DNA from: Amyelois transitella | Taxonomy: Eukaryota > Arthropoda > Insecta > Lepidoptera > Pyralidae | Reading direction: 5' to 3' | DNA: 64,000 bases | NCBI RefSeq assembly: GCF_032362555.1 | Contig: NC_083518.1 | Span: forward strand, 2,616,501-2,680,500 | Shown: one piece after another, positions 50,597-62,062 of the stretch | How positions within the stretch are numbered: position 1 is the first letter of the stretch | Layout of the letters: each line of letters starts with the position of its first letter | Program-made: the position numbers and the translations under genes | Notes under the pieces: generated by a model | Told to the model about the DNA's origin: nothing | What the model saw: the letters and a program-made list of their open reading frames with translations, nothing else | Database searches by the model: none

Positions 50597-50995
50597 TAAA
50601 TGTATATAATTGTTTCAGCAATTGAGGTGCCCAGTGCCCACACATTTCCCCGCCGCTTATTATCTTGTTTCGTCAAAGATACGTTTCGTTTTGATTTTTT
50701 CCGCGGCCACTTTCTCCGACTGACCGCTACCACAAAATTAACGAGTTGCAGATGTGGAGAGATGATACAAAAAATTGTTGTAAAATAAGTAATTAAAGTG
50801 TAAAAGTATGTTCTGCAAGGGTTAAATGGTCATAGTAAATGAAATATGAAACGTGTCAATTTTATGTTTGTAAAATTTGGTCAGGAGATTTTTAAGTTAA
50901 TATTCTTATTTCTAAGGTCTTTATGTTCCTACTGGCGTTAGAGCCGGTTGCGTCTTCACCTCTCTGTGTTTTTAGTTACCTTACAGCTCTATTTT

Positions 50996-51012
50996 TCTCT
51001 CTCTCTCTCTCA
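50996..51012. repeat. CT dinucleotide microsatellite
   Basis: About eight CT units in a row within AT-rich sequence. Confidence 0.8.
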
Positions 51013-51825
51013 TTTTAAGGCAGGTATAAATAACTTTTATTTAATATGTACATATATTTCATATATTGGCTTATTAGTAGTCGGAACAAAACAACTGTCT
51101 ACTTTTACAACAGGTGTGAAATTTCTATGGTGCCTGTTCATAAAATCATTAGGCACCTACATTTACTCACACAGACAGCATAATGTCTTTATCGCTTACA
51201 GTACACGAAGCTAATGGTCACAAGGCACAAAGGTAATATTTCGTTTGATGGCATAATAGTGGAATTGAGATTTACATGTAGTGACAGTAGCTAGATAAAA
51301 TTGGATACAAACAGCAAGTATAAACTTCCGTAAATTCCTTATTTTGTGACTGCGGCCACCATTCATGCCGTGACAAACATATTACCGCTTTATTTTTATG
51401 TTATTTTGTGTAATGCTTTACGTGTGGATTAAATTGTGACTGGCATTCAAAGATAACTGACTCTCTTACGGTTTTTTTGTTTGAATAGAGAACAGCGAAT
51501 CGAGCTGCCCTGTATAATAGTACCTAATAGTGTTTGCATATCAGTATTTTTTCATCAGACAAAATTAATATTTTGTCATCGAAATTGAACGATCGTCAAA
51601 TTTGAGTTTCAGACTCATGTGAATCGGAGGTTACTTATTAGCAAAAAAAAAATCACTCTTAGATTCAATATGTTTAATAATGAACTAATGAATTGATTTG
51701 TTACTTGAAAAAAAGAATAAATTGAACGACAAACGAAAAACGACAAATTGAACTAAGATAGTTAAAATTCTAATAAAATATGCACTTTGGTGTTCTGTGG
51801 CGTTCACCAACAATCCATCAATAAA

Positions 51826-51850
51826 AAAGAAAGAAAAAATCTTTATTTGG
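51826..51850. repeat. GAAA tail next to ATCTTTATT
   Basis: AAGAAAGAAAAAATCTTTATTT repeats the arrangement found near 13990-14020. It is probably the 3' end of a retroposed element in the minus orientation. Confidence 0.4.
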
Positions 51851-52387
51851 CGCAAAAGGTGACATGACATTGTTCTTAATCATAAAAATAAAAAATACAT
51901 GATGCGACCGAAAGGGATGAGGTGGCTAGTTATAACAATAATCAAATTTTTATGGTGTTACCCAGTTACGAAGTAAGTAGAGCGAGCTCCTCTAAGTGTC
52001 CAAATGTGATAATTATATTGTTGACTATTGGCGGCCCTTTCTCGCGTGCTAACGAGAGAAACTGCCTTCAATTCGGAAGTTTGGACACAAACAAACGAAT
52101 TGTAACATGAAATTTTCGATAGCGTTTTATTTTAGTTATATTTTTTTTGTGATACATTTTTCGTTTGTATGTCAGTTGGCTTTCGGCGAACGAAAAAACT
52201 TTCAAGTATTGATGTTATGCGATTAACGTCGCTCATCTTATAAAACATTAAGTATCAGAAAGGTATGAAGTTCAGGTGTTTAATTTTGGTTGCTAAATAA
52301 CACATTTATCAGTAGATCCGCGCAATATATCAAAGTTTATACAATACATTTTAAATAAATAAATACCACTTGGTATGTAGTCACGGG

Positions 52388-52465
52388 CTTTCAGTTTTTC
52401 AAGTCCCTCTCTCTTTTTTCAAGACTCATTTTACTCAAGGGATATAGACGTAAATATATGTATGT
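52388..52465 (+). repeat. Interspersed 240-bp repeat, eroded 3' fragment
   Basis: It keeps CTTTCAG, TTTTTCAAG, CTCAAGGGATATAGACGT and a TATGTATG tail, with the middle scrambled. Confidence 0.4.
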
Positions 52466-52699
52466 TCATAAGGAAAGGAACATTGTTATTTGCATTCATC
52501 TGAATTATATACGAAAAGTTACGTTTTTATCTCAAATCCGTTTTCGATATCAATCAACACTCAAGGAACCTTTAAAATGATTTGATTTGAAGTAATGCGC
52601 ACTGGTGTTCACAAACATTGTAATTATTTAAATTTTACGTTATTATAGTATATGTATGATAATTTAAACACAATTATTAGTAAATTTAAATGTTAATTT

Positions 52700-52886
52700 G
52701 TGCCGTGTGGTTCCCGGCACCAATAGAAAAAAGAATAGGACCTCTCCATCTTTTTCCCAAGGTATGACTCATTAACTGAATCTTATCATTAAGCCAAACA
52801 GCTGAACGGGGCCTATTGGTATTTTCGATACTGTTGGCTCTGTCTACCCCGCAAGGGACATAGACGTGATTATATGTGTATGTATT
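52700..52886 (+). repeat. Interspersed 240-bp repeat with internal deletion
   Basis: It has the hairpin start GTGCCGTGTGGTTCCCGGCA and the whole 3' half up to GTCTACCCCGCAAGGGACAT. It lacks the central ACTAAGG...GGGATTC block (roughly 60 bp). Confidence 0.8.
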
Positions 52887-53439
52887 AATTAATTATAATT
52901 ATTTATTAATAATCTTTTATTTCTGTGAACATATTGACCAGTGTCGAACTTTCGCACCTAAGTTGCGTAACTTCGCTCACCAACATCGTCCATTATCTAA
53001 TTATTACATCACCATTATGTAACGTTGTGTGGACGATTCTGTTGTTTACATGTGAATTATGATCATTTCAATGTTTGGCGATGAAAGCTAGATCGATGAT
53101 GTAGTGTTCACACGATAACTGTCAAATAAACTTGGTCCAATCCGCAATTGGCTTAGTAAAGTTTTTCGTAGTGTTATTATGTCTTCTACTTAGCAGGTCA
53201 TTGTGTACGTATGTGTTTTATCACCGTGAACTCTCATTAACTTACAAATTACTAATAGTAAAAGATGTTCCATGTAGGTTTCCTTTTTATTTGTGGAATT
53301 AATCTGCAGGGAAAAAATATGACAATTTATTTATTGATGTAGAAAAACTTCTTTACACAGTGAAAAATGAAATCGGATAATTATGAGTATTCCTTTCAGT
53401 AAAAAAGTGATAGGTTAGAAAAAGGTTTGCTTAGCCAAT

Positions 53440-53612
53440 TGATCTAATCCTGCTACAAAACCTCTAAAGAAATCATCATTGTATTGTGAAACGGTTAGTT
53501 TTGAAGTTCTTTAGGAAAACGAATGCACTTTAAAAATAAGTACTTATTTGAAATTATCACAGAAACCGGATATTCAAAATTAGAAGCTCACGAAATCGCA
53601 GGCAAAAGCTAG
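53440..53612 (+). mobile_element. Possible Helitron-like 3' fragment
   Basis: It ends CGCAGGCAAAAGCTAG before a T, a degraded form of the GCGGGCAACAGCTAG terminus. The left limit is unclear. Confidence 0.3.
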
Positions 53613-54434
53613 TTGTTATAATTAATTAATAAGTTAAAATAAGCAAAGACTGTATCTATCTCTTTGTCACGATCCCTGCACATTTCAATGTAAATAAAAT
53701 TTGTTTGTAGGTACAGCGTACGAAAGTAGTTGTAAGTTAAGATACTTAATTCGTACACCGTTCAATAAAAACGTGTTTATTCTATAGGACTTTAAATGTT
53801 TAAATACAAAGTAAAAGTAAACATGAGTGTTTAAAATGTGAAATTACGTTGGAAAGTGTTGAGGAAAATACGCGTTGCGCGTTGAGATCTTTTGAATAAG
53901 CGTAGAGGTTTCATTGGAAACGTAGTTATTTAATTTTATCTTCATTTAATGTGTCAGCACCTTTAATAGTCAATGGTTTCACTTATTTATATTGCTGTCG
54001 TGCTTGTCTTCGGTTTATTATTTATTTATTTATTATTAAATTAATATAAACCCCTCCCTTAGAGCAGGTAGACATCTGGGAAATTGTAATGCTCACGACA
54101 TCTTAAGTTGGCGTGATAGGACAATGTACGTGGGAAATATTAAATTTGGTACACATTATTTTTACCACACCAGCAAGAAAAACTGTCTGAAAAAGCTTTG
54201 GCCAATGTTTTCTCTTATTTGAATTTCATTTGCTATCTTTATTAAACCCCGAGCTTGATGCCAATGCAATAATTTAATCTGAATCACGCTATGATGAGAG
54301 AAATATTATACTAATAGTACTCTGTACTCTAGATAATGTAACCTACAACCAAAGCCCGTTAATTTCTTAGTCAATTCTCTCTTAATGGACTCCAAAACTT
54401 CATTAAGAACCTATGCCAAATTTGTAATTTCTAG

Positions 54435-54661
54435 GTCCAGCGGATTTCCAGTTGACATGTAAGTCAGTCCAGTCAATCGGTTTCTCTTTTATTAACATAT
54501 TATTAAAAGAAAATAACACCGCGTGCGGTCAAAATATTCAAAATTTACTTTTATTTATCAGTGGTTCCATAACTCAGGTTAGCTATTCGGGTGCGGGGTC
54601 GACAGCCTCCTTCACTTTCCCCGAGGCCGTGGTACAGGATGCGATCATCTCCCATCTCTAA
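54435..54661 (+). CDS. Candidate last two exons of an unidentified gene
   Basis: Exon 54435-54458 (24 nt) is flanked by TTTCTAG and GTAAGT. Exon 54562-54661 follows TTATTTATCAG and ends in TAA. Joined, they give one open frame (SSGFPVDIGSITQVSYSGAG and then STASFTFPEAVVQDAIISHL). In the second exon 18 of 24 third positions from the SYSGAG part onward are G or C, against an AT-rich background, which is typical of real coding DNA here. AATAAA at 54801 could be the poly(A) signal. I found no convincing upstream exons and do not recognise the protein. Alternatives are a small independent gene with a distant 5' end or a remnant of one. Confidence 0.35.
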
Positions 54662-55898
54662 CCGTAACTGGTTTTGTTTTGATTTATGAAATACTTTGGT
54701 CATTGTTTGATATCCATGAACTTGGAGCATAGAAATATCTGTAAATTGTAGCTTGATCTATTAGTTTCAAGCGACTTGATGAAGTGAGTAATATGTGATG
54801 AATAAAACAAGTACATATAACGGTTTATAAAATACTCTCAGGCTAAGGATTAAGAAGTAATAAAGTATAAAAAAATTATAAGTACAAACTATGAATCAAT
54901 ATAGACACTTCATCCTCGAACTCCATAAATACTATGCTTAATTAATTCCTATATATACTTTGTACATTTAATATTTTGCTTAAGATTTAAGTTATGAAAA
55001 TATTGGTAAACCTCCATTTTTTGAAAAGGCCTAAATATAATATTATTATGTCCATGCTTTACGCATGTGTCGGAAGGAAATACGCGAGCACGGGGCTATA
55101 TATAAATATGATTTAAAGAGCGCAAGAGATATTTAGACGTGATAACGAACCTTATCGATAAAGCAGGCAACAATAAATTACAAACAATCAAGTTGGGATA
55201 CAACATATAAGTAACACGTGGGACTATAAGATTCCCGGAAAACAAGAGCTTAAAGTGCCAGCTAGTTAAGTTTTAGTAGTTAGTGCAGCTTTTCTTATTT
55301 TAACAACATGTGCACACGCCAAGCAGTCTGCGGTTGTCGTGACGTGATGTAATGTAACAGACATTTTATAATTGTTGGCAGGCTCGGGTAAATGACCTCT
55401 TATGTAAGGAACACGCTTATATTACGTTGGTTTGGTTGAGACTGACAGCAGAGATCAAAAAATTCCATCAGACTAGATCTTTCTTTTTTAGACCATATAT
55501 GAAGGCGGCGAACGATCAAAATGGATTTATTGTGTTTGGTAGATAGTATGGAGAAAAGCTGAACCAGAATGAATGTTAGGTCCCCCATGAGATGAACTGA
55601 CCAAATTAAAATTAAGGCGGCAATAAAATACCCTGTTCATAAATGCATATGTTTGTTATGGTTTACTAAGAGCTCCGATTTAATGGCGTTGTATAACAAA
55701 ACTTCTCACTCAAATCTTCTTTATTGCCAACACTTTTTCTTTGTCTTCTTGGAAATCCCGTCTGCTTACTAAAATTTACTGCTTTGAATATTTTAATCGG
55801 TTATTCCGTGTTCGCCAAACCAAAGCTCTAGTTATTGAAATACATAAAAAAATAAGGTGAAAATTAACACAAGTGTTAGCTAATTTTTAATAGTAAAA
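54662..55898. other. Spacer, no feature seen
   Basis: AT-rich sequence between the candidate exons and the stop codon of gene C. It probably includes the 3' untranslated region of gene C. No repeats or frames of note. Confidence 0.5.
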
Positions 55899-57600
55899 TC
55901 ATTCAGACAGATCACAATCTTTATGTTTCTGTTCGCATGTGTCCCCACTTTCTCTAATTTCCTCCGCTGTCGGCAGGTGGCGGTACATTATGTCAGCTCC
56001 ACGTAACCCTTTCAAATTATCAGTAATATTGTCCTTGTCAAAAACCGCATCTTGCATCTTATGTACAAATGGTGTTATCTTGCAAACTAGAAGCCTGATG
56101 CAACTGGTGTCTTCATCTTGTTGTTTGATAGCTTCGTCGATGTCATGCAAAATGGATTCGTTTTTAGCTCTTTCTAGTAAGTCTTGGAGGCTCCTGGAGT
56201 TCTTGTTGAGGATCCAGGATGTTGGATCTTCGGTGCGATAAGGTTTTGATGGCCGGGGTGGGCCTGCCAGGAAGGTTGATATCTGAAATGTGTAAAAATA
56301 TTGGTTGAGATTGGTAAGTGTTTACAGGGATCAGACTAATTTTCAGGCTGGAGTAAAACTTAGCTAATTGTTAAAACAGAATATTTGGTATCATTTATAT
56401 CTTCGGTAAAACTGTTAATCCAATAGCTGATAATGTATTATTGTTTAAATAAACTTTGACGAGAGACAACTTTCTCAAAATGATTTATTTCTCTCACAAG
56501 AATTTACCCAAAGGCAGATCACAAACGAGAGTATCTTCTTATTTTTGTGTAAATATCGAAATACCTAGAGTTTGTATATTTATTTTTGTTACCTTTTCAC
56601 ATTTTATTTACACAACCTTCTTTTTTGAAATTTCATTAAAATACTGAATTAAACTTTCATCCCAAAAAAAATAATATTACATGAGATTTACGGTAAACGT
56701 AAAAGACGTAGAAGCTGCGAAATCTCATGCTTTGGCTAGTATTTGGCTATATTTATTTTAGAATAGATAAAATTGTTTTTTTTTCAACTCACCATTTGCG
56801 CTACAAACACAAGCGCGTTTACAGCCACCGCGCTGATTTGATTGGGCTGCAACCCAATCAGCTTCACCAAATACTTCAACGGTGTCATCGGACTTGGAGC
56901 CTCATTTACACTGTTATTCGGTCTATTTTCCTCCGCCAAGTTCTCTGAGCTGGCATCTTCATATGCTTCACTGAAGATTGGTCGTCGTCTGTTTGGTGTT
57001 GGTGAATGTTGGTGATGAGTTGGGGAGTTTGGTGTTGGCATATGTTGGTGCTGGTTTGCAGTATTGGCTGTCTGGAATGCCCGAACCACGAATTCCGCTA
57101 CTTTTGATGCCACTGATTCTGAAGCTGTAAATAAGGTAATTGGTTTTCTTAAAACTGATGAAATCTTAGGATAATTGACAATAAAAAAAAAAATACTTGA
57201 CGTGGAGAATTCGTTTTCGGCAATCCGGTTTAAATAGAATTAAGTGATAGAACTTCTGTTCTATCACTATGTATTTGCAAATATTTATAAGAACTTTTTG
57301 TAAGGCTAGCGCCGTCTCTATTTGAATCTCAGCCATAACTACAGCTGAACATGGCCTTTCAGACATTTTAGAGAATATTGGCTCTGTTTTCCCCGTTATA
57401 GATTAACACGTGATTGCGTATGTGTGTGCAAAATACACACGTGTATTAGAATGTTTCATTAGGAACTTACCTAAAAAATCAGACGCAAACTTCATCCCTC
57501 CACTCAATCTATCTATAAAACCTTCTCTCCCTTCGCGTTCAAAATCATTTGCACACACCAATTTTACTACTAAAATTACTAAAAATACGGGTGTCGCCAT
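55899..57600 (-). CDS. Gene C: unnamed secreted protein related to gene A
   Basis: I cannot name this protein. Three exons on the minus strand (57471-57600, 56793-57124 and 55899-56282) total 846 nt, or 281 residues, with phases consistent. The first ATG (57600) begins a clear signal peptide (MATPVFLVILVVKLVCA). Then come an amphipathic segment, a His/Pro/Asn-rich linker with a repeated short motif (PTPNSPTHHQHSPTPNRRRP, about 68-87), a hydrophobic stretch (about 122-152), and an acidic C-terminal domain with four cysteines (215, 221, 270 and 277). The spacing C-x5-C and C-x6-C is the same as in gene A, suggesting common descent and two disulfide bonds. It faces gene D head to head, 1.4 kb away. 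The protein is probably secreted; its function is unknown. Confidence 0.82.
57243..57268. repeat. Hairpin with 11-bp perfect stem in intron 1 of gene C
   Basis: AGTGATAGAAC and its exact reverse complement flank the 4-nt loop TTCT. No other copy is seen in the window. Confidence 0.5.
57315..57428 (+). repeat. Interspersed 240-bp repeat, eroded 3' half
   Basis: It keeps TTTGAATCTCA, AGCTGAACATGGCC, TTGGCTCTGT and a GTGATTGCGTATGTGTG tail. It lies in intron 1 of gene C, antisense to the gene. Confidence 0.6.
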
Positions 57601-57696
57601 CTTGAGAGCCACTTTGAGACTACATTGAAGACGGGAGAAGTGACGCGCTCTGCTGAACGAGGTAACAAGCGCGTGCGCAACTGTCGTAGACCATGG

Positions 57697-57703
57697 CTTT
57701 ATA
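57697..57703 (-). promoter_or_regulatory. Possible TATA box of gene C
   Basis: TATAAAG on the minus strand, about 100 bp before the gene C start codon. I saw no clear initiator at the expected distance, so the call is tentative. Confidence 0.3.
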
Positions 57704-59033
57704 ATGAATGTCTTTCTAAAGCTAGGGGATGTTAAAAAAATATTCTTGGGAGCTAAATTTTTTATTTCATTGGGAAGATGACATGTTTTCTCTATTCAAT
57801 ATAGATATTTATTATTTTAATTGGTTCGTCTTGCATAGGTTAGATGGCGCTACTGGTATTTTTTTTATTGTAAAATTCCCTGCATACGAAAGGTGAAATT
57901 GAGAAATAGCGACAATTACAACGTCTAATTACCTACTTTAGTAATGCATTTTATAATCCTATATGTCTCTATAATAATCCTTTAGTTGAAAATGAGGTAT
58001 ATAAACTAAACTAGGATATCAAAGTTATTCTGTAAAGGTCTTATAAAGTGACTTAGGGTTAATGAGCTCATATCGTTTTGAAGTGGGGCCAGAAACCTAG
58101 AGAATTTACAATAGCGTCCTCAATACATTAAAATAAATGGTTATTTTTTAAAACAAATGCTGTTTTTCCTGTGAAAACAGCATTTGCGACGTTTTTCTTT
58201 CGACTGACATCAATATATCCCTGGGATAACTTTTCATATTAGCTGTTAGTGCTCCTGTCCCTTAGTTGGTTTATCGACTGAGGCATACAGAAGTCTTATA
58301 AATAAGAATGACCAATATGAGAAGAGAGAAGAGAATTAGGAAGAATTGAAACTGGATATTTTTGAACACCCTGTGTTATAGAGACATTTACAGAAACAAT
58401 GGCTGCGGCAATCTGCTGAGCATTACTACAGCAAATGTGTAGAAGGTATGCCTCATAACTTTTGCCAATGCCACTACTTGACTTGAAATATTTTGTAAGT
58501 ATCTTGTACCCAAAATATTTCTTAGGTTGAAAATAATAGTCGTGAAAATTTAAACAGATCACAACGTATTTGTCGTTTTCTTTTCTTTCATTTCCAATTT
58601 ATAAAACAAACTGTTAAACTACCTACCAATAAGCAATAAAAATATCCTTTCAATCTGTAGGGAAGTAAATAAAATGAATTGTTTATTGACTTTTCAAATT
58701 CACAAACCTGAAAGTCAATCAAGTTAAATAATTTTTTTGGAAATATTTATATCAGAATAAATGCGCTTTTGGGATAGGCAAATAATAATTTCACGATTCT
58801 GTAACTTTGGTATTCGCTGATGCTGCATATTCTTTCGCCATCATATGTTTGAAAAGTCGGCTGACCTCGGTCTGATTAAATATAAAAATAAATTCTGGTC
58901 TAAATGCGAAGTATCACCCATTACTTTACTTAGCTAAACGCTGTGACCTGTATGTTTAACGTGAGATGTGCTCCGTAGACCACAGTAATAGGACATTGTG
59001 ACAGCCACAAAGCCACGGAGTAAACGTCTCGAA
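57704..59033. other. Shared upstream region of genes C and D
   Basis: This spacer between two divergent starts contains a 13-bp hairpin (58154-58186) and a TATAAAAA motif at 58881, about 150 bp before gene D. No other gene is supported. Confidence 0.5.
58154..58186. repeat. Hairpin with 13-bp perfect stem between genes C and D
   Basis: CAAATGCTGTTTT and its exact reverse complement flank the 7-nt loop TCCTGTG. It is too short for a typical animal microRNA precursor. Confidence 0.6.
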
Positions 59034-59636
59034 ATGATATTATTTATCTTACTCTTATTCAAGGCTACAAACGCCGAAATACCCAACAGAGACCTTCAAT
59101 TTCTCAACGAATTGCCCTTGGAAAAACTGCTGAAGCTGAAGGATTCTTTACAAGATTTTGTGACGGATAATACAGAAAATATCACAGTTACGACACCATC
59201 TTATTTACAATCATTTGGAGCTCAGGCGTTAGCGTTAAAGGGACCTCCGATAAAACGAACGGATTATGAGGAAAGTCTTTGGAAGAAAGAATCGAAGATA
59301 AGCAATATATTCTCGATGTCTGTGACGACGCTGGCCTTTTTAGCGTTTGGTGGTTATTTGTTGTGTTTGATTGTGCAAGCGGTGAAGGCGAAGGAACAAT
59401 ACGCGGCAGCGGCCGGATCTCAAACTACTTTAGTGGTGAATTCTGCTATAAAAAAGAGGCCTCAGATCCAATCACAATTTCAGCCGCAGTTCGCATCCTA
59501 CGGGAGGAAGAAGAGGAATGTTCGACAGCAGAGAAGTTTGAAGAACTTGGACCTCTCGCCCGATGAGTTGTTCAGTGCGTTGCTGCAGTTCTGTGAAGGT
59601 TACGCTAAGTGGAGTGAGAATGTAGAACGGTTTTAA
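59034..59636 (+). CDS. Gene D: unnamed single-pass membrane protein
   Basis: I do not recognise this protein. A single exon encodes 200 residues from ATG at 59034 (an upstream in-frame GTG is not a start in animals). Residues 1-14 form a signal peptide (MILFILLLFKATNA). The ectodomain has Leu-rich, amphipathic parts (about 20-43) and one N-glycosylation sequon (Asn49). A membrane helix covers about 92-117 and begins SMSVTTLAFLAFGG, like the helix in gene B. The inner part is Gln/Lys-rich with a basic cluster (GRKKRNVRQQR, 157-167) that could be a cleavage or stop-transfer-like site. It ends with an amphipathic helix (ELFSALLQFCEGYAKW). The expected orientation is type I. Its neighbour, gene C, is transcribed divergently. 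A TATAAAAA at 58881 might be its promoter. Confidence 0.8.
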   Translation: MILFILLLFKATNAEIPNRDLQFLNELPLEKLLKLKDSLQDFVTDNTENITVTTPSYLQSFGAQALALKGPPIKRTDYEESLWKKESKISNIFSMSVTTLAFLAFGGYLLCLIVQAVKAKEQYAAAAGSQTTLVVNSAIKKRPQIQSQFQPQFASYGRKKRNVRQQRSLKNLDLSPDELFSALLQFCEGYAKWSENVERF

Positions 59637-61820
59637 GGTGTTTATTTATTTATTTATTTGGGGACATTTTAGTGTTTAATGTTGTTATAAACGTCAGATA
59701 AATATAAACTATTCAGTGAGGGAATTATTTCTATCCTTACCCTAATCATGTCAAAGGCCAACAGAATGGGAAGTATAAAATGATTACTTAGATGATGATG
59801 ATGATGAACTCTGTGATTGGTGATTTGATTTAGCATATATCTGATAAAGAAAGTGTTCATCTTGAGACCTTACTAGTAGTGAACCATAGTGATATAACTA
59901 AATTATTCCATTTCCGTGTACCTGCTGAAAAGAAAAAGTTGGAAAACTTCTCCCAGATCTTAAATATTTCATTAATCCAATAGTTTTGTTATAATTATTA
60001 TGAATATCACATAGCCTTCATGCATAAGTATTTAAAACATCGATTTATGAAGATATAATTTCCAGAGGCTACTTAAACGCTGTTTACACCAAAAGCAGGA
60101 AGCCAGATTGCCATCAATACAATCTGTAAACGTTTTCAACCTGTCAAATAACCACGCTAACACCCAATAATAGCAACAAGATTCTCGTTGTGCTTATATT
60201 AAAGGCGAAATTCTAAAATATTTTATTTTAAACTTTAGTATAAAATGTTTAGAGTTTAATATGCATTGGTGGTTTTACAGTTTTTATGATATTTAGAATG
60301 TGGTAAGTGCTTGGTTTTGTTTGTATGAGCTCGTAATGAGGCGGTTGGTTTCGGTCTGTCATCGCGCGCTCTTCTGTTTATAGTCCGGTTGCTCGAAATC
60401 ATGAAAATAGAGCGTTAAACAGTTACTTTATCTCCCTCTATTTAAAAAACATATCATTGTTACCTATTCTAAAATAATTTCTTATTGCATAAGCATTTTA
60501 CGTTAGCTAACTCCAATCAAAATATAAATGATGGTCGGCTGCCTACCATATACCAATTCATCTTGAAAATTCCTAATAATATTTGTAAGTTAAAGTTATA
60601 CTTTAACTTTTGCATAACCCACATAAATTTCGTTCTATTATTTCAATGAAGTGCAATTATTCTTTGTTGCATTATCATTTTTGAGTCAAAGTTCAACTAA
60701 GTGAAGTCTATATTCTAATCACTTTTTATAGTAGTAAATATTGAAAAAGATTTTGTGGTTCAAAAACAATCAAATATATGTAAAGAAATCTGCGAATAAA
60801 TTTAAAAAATAAATTGTAATTCGATAAAAAATATCCAATTTATTTTTGTATGCACCTTCGATTGACGTTTAGTTACGTTCAGCTGAATGTCTTAGTGATG
60901 AATTGAACACCATGTTTATGCATGTGATAATTATTTTTAACACGATGTTTAACTAATAGTTTGTGCAAGTCGCCCGCTACGCTGGTGGTTAAGGCGGGTG
61001 GTACACTGCGCACATGTTCGCGCGATGACAGTGTGCACTGGGAACACCAATAACGGTTATCGGGGTCTAATCACTGTTTATTACTTCTTTGGAGTTGACA
61101 TAAACACTGAAAGAAGACTTTGTGGTTAAGGCTCGAGAAATATAAATAATTTTTTTAAGTCTAAAATTTGGAAGAACTTGTAAAGAGATTCAGACTAACA
61201 CAAATTTATCTTTTTATTTTTTAAGGGTAGTCAGAACAGATAGTCAGGACTCAAAGGCTTAATTAACGATGGTTAAATGATGGAAGTGATATTTACAGTC
61301 TTTGACAAAGTTTTAACGATAAGATAGGCTGCTTGAATAAGACGAATACTCGCCACGAAATATTCTGCTTTAAAATTAAGTGCTTACCTATGAACTTTTT
61401 TAAGTATTTTGCCGTTTAGACACTTCTTGGGATACCTACTATCTACACGAACATTACAGTGGTTCTGAACAATTCACTTCGAATTTATGCATTGATACTA
61501 ATATGCAAGACAAGTTACTAAAACAATTGAAAACGCTTTATTACCTACATCTCGTCGATTCTCGATTTATTCGCTAATACTCGAGTGAAAGACATCGGGG
61601 TGTTTAGGTCAACCGTTTACGGCAAGAAACCTCTAAACTAAATTGAATTTTACTCGTAAACAAGGCGAGTGAGGAATCGATTCTCTCGATGTATCGTTTG
61701 ACGACTCGTAAACCAAAAAATGGGTATGCATTCACATTTAGATTTTATGATGTACCTTTACGGGAAAGTGTTCTGAGAGACTTTTCTGAGCTGAAGAAAA
61801 AAGATAAATGTTTATATAAT

Positions 61821-62062
61821 ATACATACATACATACATATGGTCACGTCCATATCCCATGCGGGGTAGACAGAGCCAACAGTCTTGAAGACTAAATGGCC
61901 ACGTTCAGCTATTTGGCTTAATGATAGAATAGTGACAGGTTGCTAGCCCATCGCCTAAAAGAAGAATCCCAAGTTTATAAGCCTATCCCTTAGTCGCGAC
62001 ATCCATGGAAAAGAGATGGAGTGGTCCTATTCTTTTTTGTATTGGTGCCGGGAACCACACGG
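61821..62062 (-). repeat. Interspersed 240-bp repeat, fullest copy
   Basis: Read on the minus strand it starts with the hairpin GTGTGGTTCCCGGCACC and runs through GGACCACTCCATCTCTTTTC, CGACTAAGGGATAGGC, AACTTGGGATTCTTC, GGCGATGGGCTAGCAACC, AAGCCAAATAGCTGAACG and GTCTACCCCGCATGGGATAT. It ends in an ATGTATGTATGTAT tail. The TATG microsatellite tail marks the 3' end. It is the reference copy for the family in this window. Confidence 0.88.

Larger units (their letters stand above)
47998..54430. other. Gene-poor, repeat-bearing region
   Basis: Apart from the Helitron-like elements (49732-49940 and the ends at 50596 and 53612), a CT microsatellite (about 50996-51012), a GAAA tail (51826-51850) and two 240-bp repeat copies (52388-52465 and 52700-52886), I see no supported gene. 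Confidence 0.5.

Noticed and set aside
58154-58186. MicroRNA precursor
   Set aside because: The stem is only 13 bp; animal microRNA precursors need about 25-30 paired bases.
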